A stretch of 13,606 nt of DNA from CAZBQG01 sp964493945 (GTDB taxonomy: Bacteria > Pseudomonadota > Alphaproteobacteria > Rhodospirillales > UBA2165). Below are positions 11,754 to 13,606 of the stretch, in pieces. The stretch is taken from assembly GCA_964493945.1 (NCBI GenBank), contig CAZBQG010000112.1:1-13606 (forward strand). Direction: 5' to 3'. Numbering within the stretch: position 1 is the stretch's first letter; each line of letters opens with the position of its first letter. Both the position numbers and the translations under genes were made by a program. Below the pieces are notes generated by a model. The model was not told the DNA's origin, did no database searches, and worked only from the letters and a program-made list of their open reading frames with translations.

Positions 11754-13073
11754 TTGACCGGCGATCAAGAGAGCTGGGCGCGCCACCGCAAGGTCTGGCG
11801 CCTGGCCATACCCATCATTCTGGCCAATCTGTCCGTGCCGCTGCTGGGCGCGGTGGACACGGCCGTGCTGGGCCACCTGCCCCACCCCCGCTTTCTGGGC
11901 GGCGTGGCCCTGGCCAATTCCATGTTCCTGTTCATCTTTTGGGGGTTCGGTTTCCTGCGCATGGGAACCACGGGCCTGGCCGCCCAGGCCATGGGTAGCG
12001 ATGACGGCGGGGAAACCAGGGCCGTCCTGGCCCGCGCCCTTTTGCTGGCTTTGTTTTTTGGTTTGATTCTCTGGCTCCTTCAATCTCCCCTCCTGGCACT
12101 CGCATTGGAGCTTTTCCAGGCAAGTCCGGAATCAGAAAGCGAAGCCGGCATCTATTTTCACATCCGCATCTGGAGCGCGCCCGCCGCACTGGCCAATTAT
12201 TGCCTGCTGGGCTGGTTCATCGGGGTGCAGAACATGCGGGCCGCACTTATTTTACAGGTGCTGATGAACGGCATCAATATCGCGCTTGATCTTCTGTTCG
12301 TGGTGGGGCTGGGCATGGAAACCGCCGGGGTCGCCGCCGCCACCGCCATCGCCGAGGTGATGGCCGTCGCGGCGGGCCTGGTTTTGGTGCTCAAGGAACT
12401 GACCCATATGAGGGGCAGGCTGACGCGGAGCGCCATATTCGACCGGGCCCGGATCATGCGCATGCTGACCCTCAACCGGGATATCTTCATCCGCACATTT
12501 TTGTTGATTTTCGCCTTTGTCCTGTTCACTGCCGAAGGCGCCAAATTCGGTGACGGGACTTTGGCGGCCAACGCCGTCCTGTTGCAGTTTCAGTTTTTTC
12601 TGGCCTTCGGCCTGGATGGATTTGCCCATTCCGCCGAAGCCCTGGTCGGCAATGCCCTGGGCGCGGGTGACAGAAAGGAGCTGGCCGCCTGGGTCCGGGT
12701 CACGGGGTTATGGGCCTTGGTAGTGGCCCTGCTTTACGTGATCTTCTATCTGCTGGCCGGCAACCTGATCATCGATTTGCTCACCGGGTTAGAGGGCGTG
12801 CGCGAGGAGGCGCGGCAGTTCCTGCCTTGGGTGATAGCATCCCCTTTCCTTTCGGTCTGGTCTTATATGCTGGATGGTATTTTTATCGGCGCCACCCGCA
12901 GCCGGGAAATGCGCAATGCCATGATCGCCTCTGTGGCAATCTATGGGGCGAGCCTTTATCTGGCGCAGCCCGTATTGGGCAATCACGGCTTGTGGCTTTC
13001 GCTGATGGTATTGATGCTGGCCAGGGCCGCTACTCTGCTGGCTTATTATCCACGGATTTCGCGCGAAATTTAG
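11754..13073 (+). CDS. MATE-family multidrug/antiport exporter (DinF-like)
   Basis: This 439-residue polytopic inner-membrane exporter has about twelve predicted helices, the usual length and topology of MATE transporters. These extrude cationic drugs or other small molecules in exchange for Na+ or H+. The first helix (WRLAIPIILANLSVPLLGAVDTAVLGHL) contains the family's early P-x-x-x-x-N/D pattern. GGVALAN, FGFLRMGTTGLAAQAMG and GFAHSAEALVGNALGAG (C-terminal half, DinF-branch signature) are further matches. No ATG lies near the N-terminus. The TTG at 11754, two bases after the preceding stop, gives an MTGDQESWARHR start and is favoured by coupling. A TTG at 11703 (456 residues) has GAGG close by but would overlap the upstream gene by 49 bases and adds a proline-rich tail that looks like a shadow. 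It converges on the PagL-like gene with a four-base overlap. Confidence 0.85.
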   Translation: MTGDQESWARHRKVWRLAIPIILANLSVPLLGAVDTAVLGHLPHPRFLGGVALANSMFLFIFWGFGFLRMGTTGLAAQAMGSDDGGETRAVLARALLLALFFGLILWLLQSPLLALALELFQASPESESEAGIYFHIRIWSAPAALANYCLLGWFIGVQNMRAALILQVLMNGINIALDLLFVVGLGMETAGVAAATAIAEVMAVAAGLVLVLKELTHMRGRLTRSAIFDRARIMRMLTLNRDIFIRTFLLIFAFVLFTAEGAKFGDGTLAANAVLLQFQFFLAFGLDGFAHSAEALVGNALGAGDRKELAAWVRVTGLWALVVALLYVIFYLLAGNLIIDLLTGLEGVREEARQFLPWVIASPFLSVWSYMLDGIFIGATRSREMRNAMIASVAIYGASLYLAQPVLGNHGLWLSLMVLMLARAATLLAYYPRISREI

Positions 13074-13606
13074 AAACGGTATCCGTAACGCAAGCCAAAG
13101 CTCTCCAACCCTTCATTGCTCGAACAGAGCTTGGCGTTGGAGATATGATCCAGATGGAGCATGACCGAATGGGGCCCGCTGATGCGGTAGCCCAGGTCCA
13201 GGGACTCCCGGAACAGGATGGAGCAGCCCAGTTCCTTTTTATCCAATTTGGTGGTTCTGGTTTCGCCCGTGTGATAGGCGCCGCCCAGGGAAAAATTAAA
13301 AAATCCACTGCCCAGGAACTCCCAATCCCAGGTCAATCCCACATAGACCTGAGAGGTATCGCCGGCTGAATTCCAGGAGAAGCCGAAATGAGGGCGCGGC
13401 TTCCAGATCCCACTCAACAAATCCGGCGAGGGGAATAACAGCTCCATATTGGTATCGATCCCCCCTTCCTTGTTATGGGAAAAGGGTCCCTGATCATGAA
13501 GCAGGGCGCCTACCATGATTTCCGACACCATTTTATTTTCCCCGCCCTGACTGGGTTTGGCGGCGGTGATTCGGGGGCTTGGGCGGGGTTTTTGGGCTCT
13601 GGGCGC
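13070..13606 (-). CDS. PagL-like lipid A 3-O-deacylase, 5' end outside window
   Basis: This is a partial outer-membrane beta-barrel of the PagL (lipid A 3-O-deacylase/acyloxyacyl hydrolase) family. PagL removes the 3-position acyl chain of lipid A. The C-terminal motif is clear: LHLDHISNAKLCSSNEGLES followed by FGLRYGYRF. Measuring from the His, Ser is at +2 and Glu at +14, the same spacing as the Pseudomonas PagL His126, Ser128 and Glu140 triad. Alternating hydrophobic residues and aromatic ends fit barrel strands, as does the terminal Phe. The frame stays open to the right edge (codons before the ATG at 13531 read APRAQKPRPSPRITAAKP and on), so that ATG is internal and the signal peptide lies beyond the edge. 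A proline-rich linker precedes the barrel. It converges with the MATE gene, sharing four bases. Confidence 0.85.
   Translation of the reverse strand, partial: APRAQKPRPSPRITAAKPSQGGENKMVSEIMVGALLHDQGPFSHNKEGGIDTNMELLFPSPDLLSGIWKPRPHFGFSWNSAGDTSQVYVGLTWDWEFLGSGFFNFSLGGAYHTGETRTTKLDKKELGCSILFRESLDLGYRISGPHSVMLHLDHISNAKLCSSNEGLESFGLRYGYRF

Noticed and set aside
12710..13369. Plus-strand ORF spanning the MATE 3' end and the PagL-like gene
   Set aside because: It is out of frame with MATE and antisense to the PagL catalytic motif.
1..13606. tRNA, rRNA, CRISPR, insertion sequence, integrase or attachment site
   Set aside because: No matching repeat arrays, transposase-like proteins or RNA-gene-like structures were seen. 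Genome-wide context would be needed to exclude subtle cases.

Overview
This window reads as a chromosomal segment of a GC-rich alphaproteobacterium, most likely from the Rhodospirillales. The evidence for that is the DUF1194 and DUF3572 proteins, the one-polypeptide fusion of a molybdopterin-binding domain with a MocA/MobA-like transferase, the XdhC subfamily, and an Mrp-type antiporter subunit of the kind found in this order. This placement comes from remembered family resemblance, not from a search. Genes are tightly packed and no stretch over 300 bases lacks a gene. No tRNA, rRNA, CRISPR array, insertion sequence or convincing intrinsic terminator was seen.

Layout. Bases 1-461 hold the 3' end of an Mrp/Mnh-type antiporter subunit D. 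It converges on a Panacea-domain (DUF4065, SocA-like) gene at 473-1012. A divergent intergenic region then drives a four-gene plus-strand unit (1162-5119): a CoxS-type 2Fe-2S subunit, a CoxM-type FAD subunit, XdhC, and a molybdopterin-binding/MocA-like fusion. This is a molybdenum hydroxylase locus with its electron-transfer and cofactor-handling genes, but the catalytic molybdenum (CoxL/XdhB-type) subunit is absent from the window.

Bases 5114-7350 carry four minus-strand genes: an unrecognised 141-residue protein, an alpha/beta hydrolase, a glycine-zipper lipoprotein and a small lipoprotein. Two adjacent genes here look damaged. The glycine-zipper lipoprotein is shifted at an A8 tract, and the family-typical C-terminus lies in the neighbouring frame. 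The hydrolase has an in-frame TAA in its N-terminal membrane anchor, 13 codons after a well-placed ATG.

From 7443 the plus strand encodes a secreted DUF1194 von Willebrand-like protein, DUF3572, and an OmpR-family response regulator without an adjacent kinase. The small lipoprotein and the DUF1194 gene diverge from a 92-base region whose predicted promoters place both transcripts at or next to the start codon, so both may be leaderless. A heparinase II/III-family protein (9426-11402, minus) follows, then a small unrecognised protein and a MATE exporter (plus). The right edge holds a PagL-like lipid A deacylase (minus) whose 5' end lies outside the window.

Several genes concern the envelope: the two lipoproteins, the polysaccharide-lyase-like protein, the MATE exporter and the lipid A deacylase. 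They are not organised as one operon. I found no clear new defence or mobile system. The strongest leads are the missing molybdenum subunit, the two adjacent lesions and the paired leaderless promoters.
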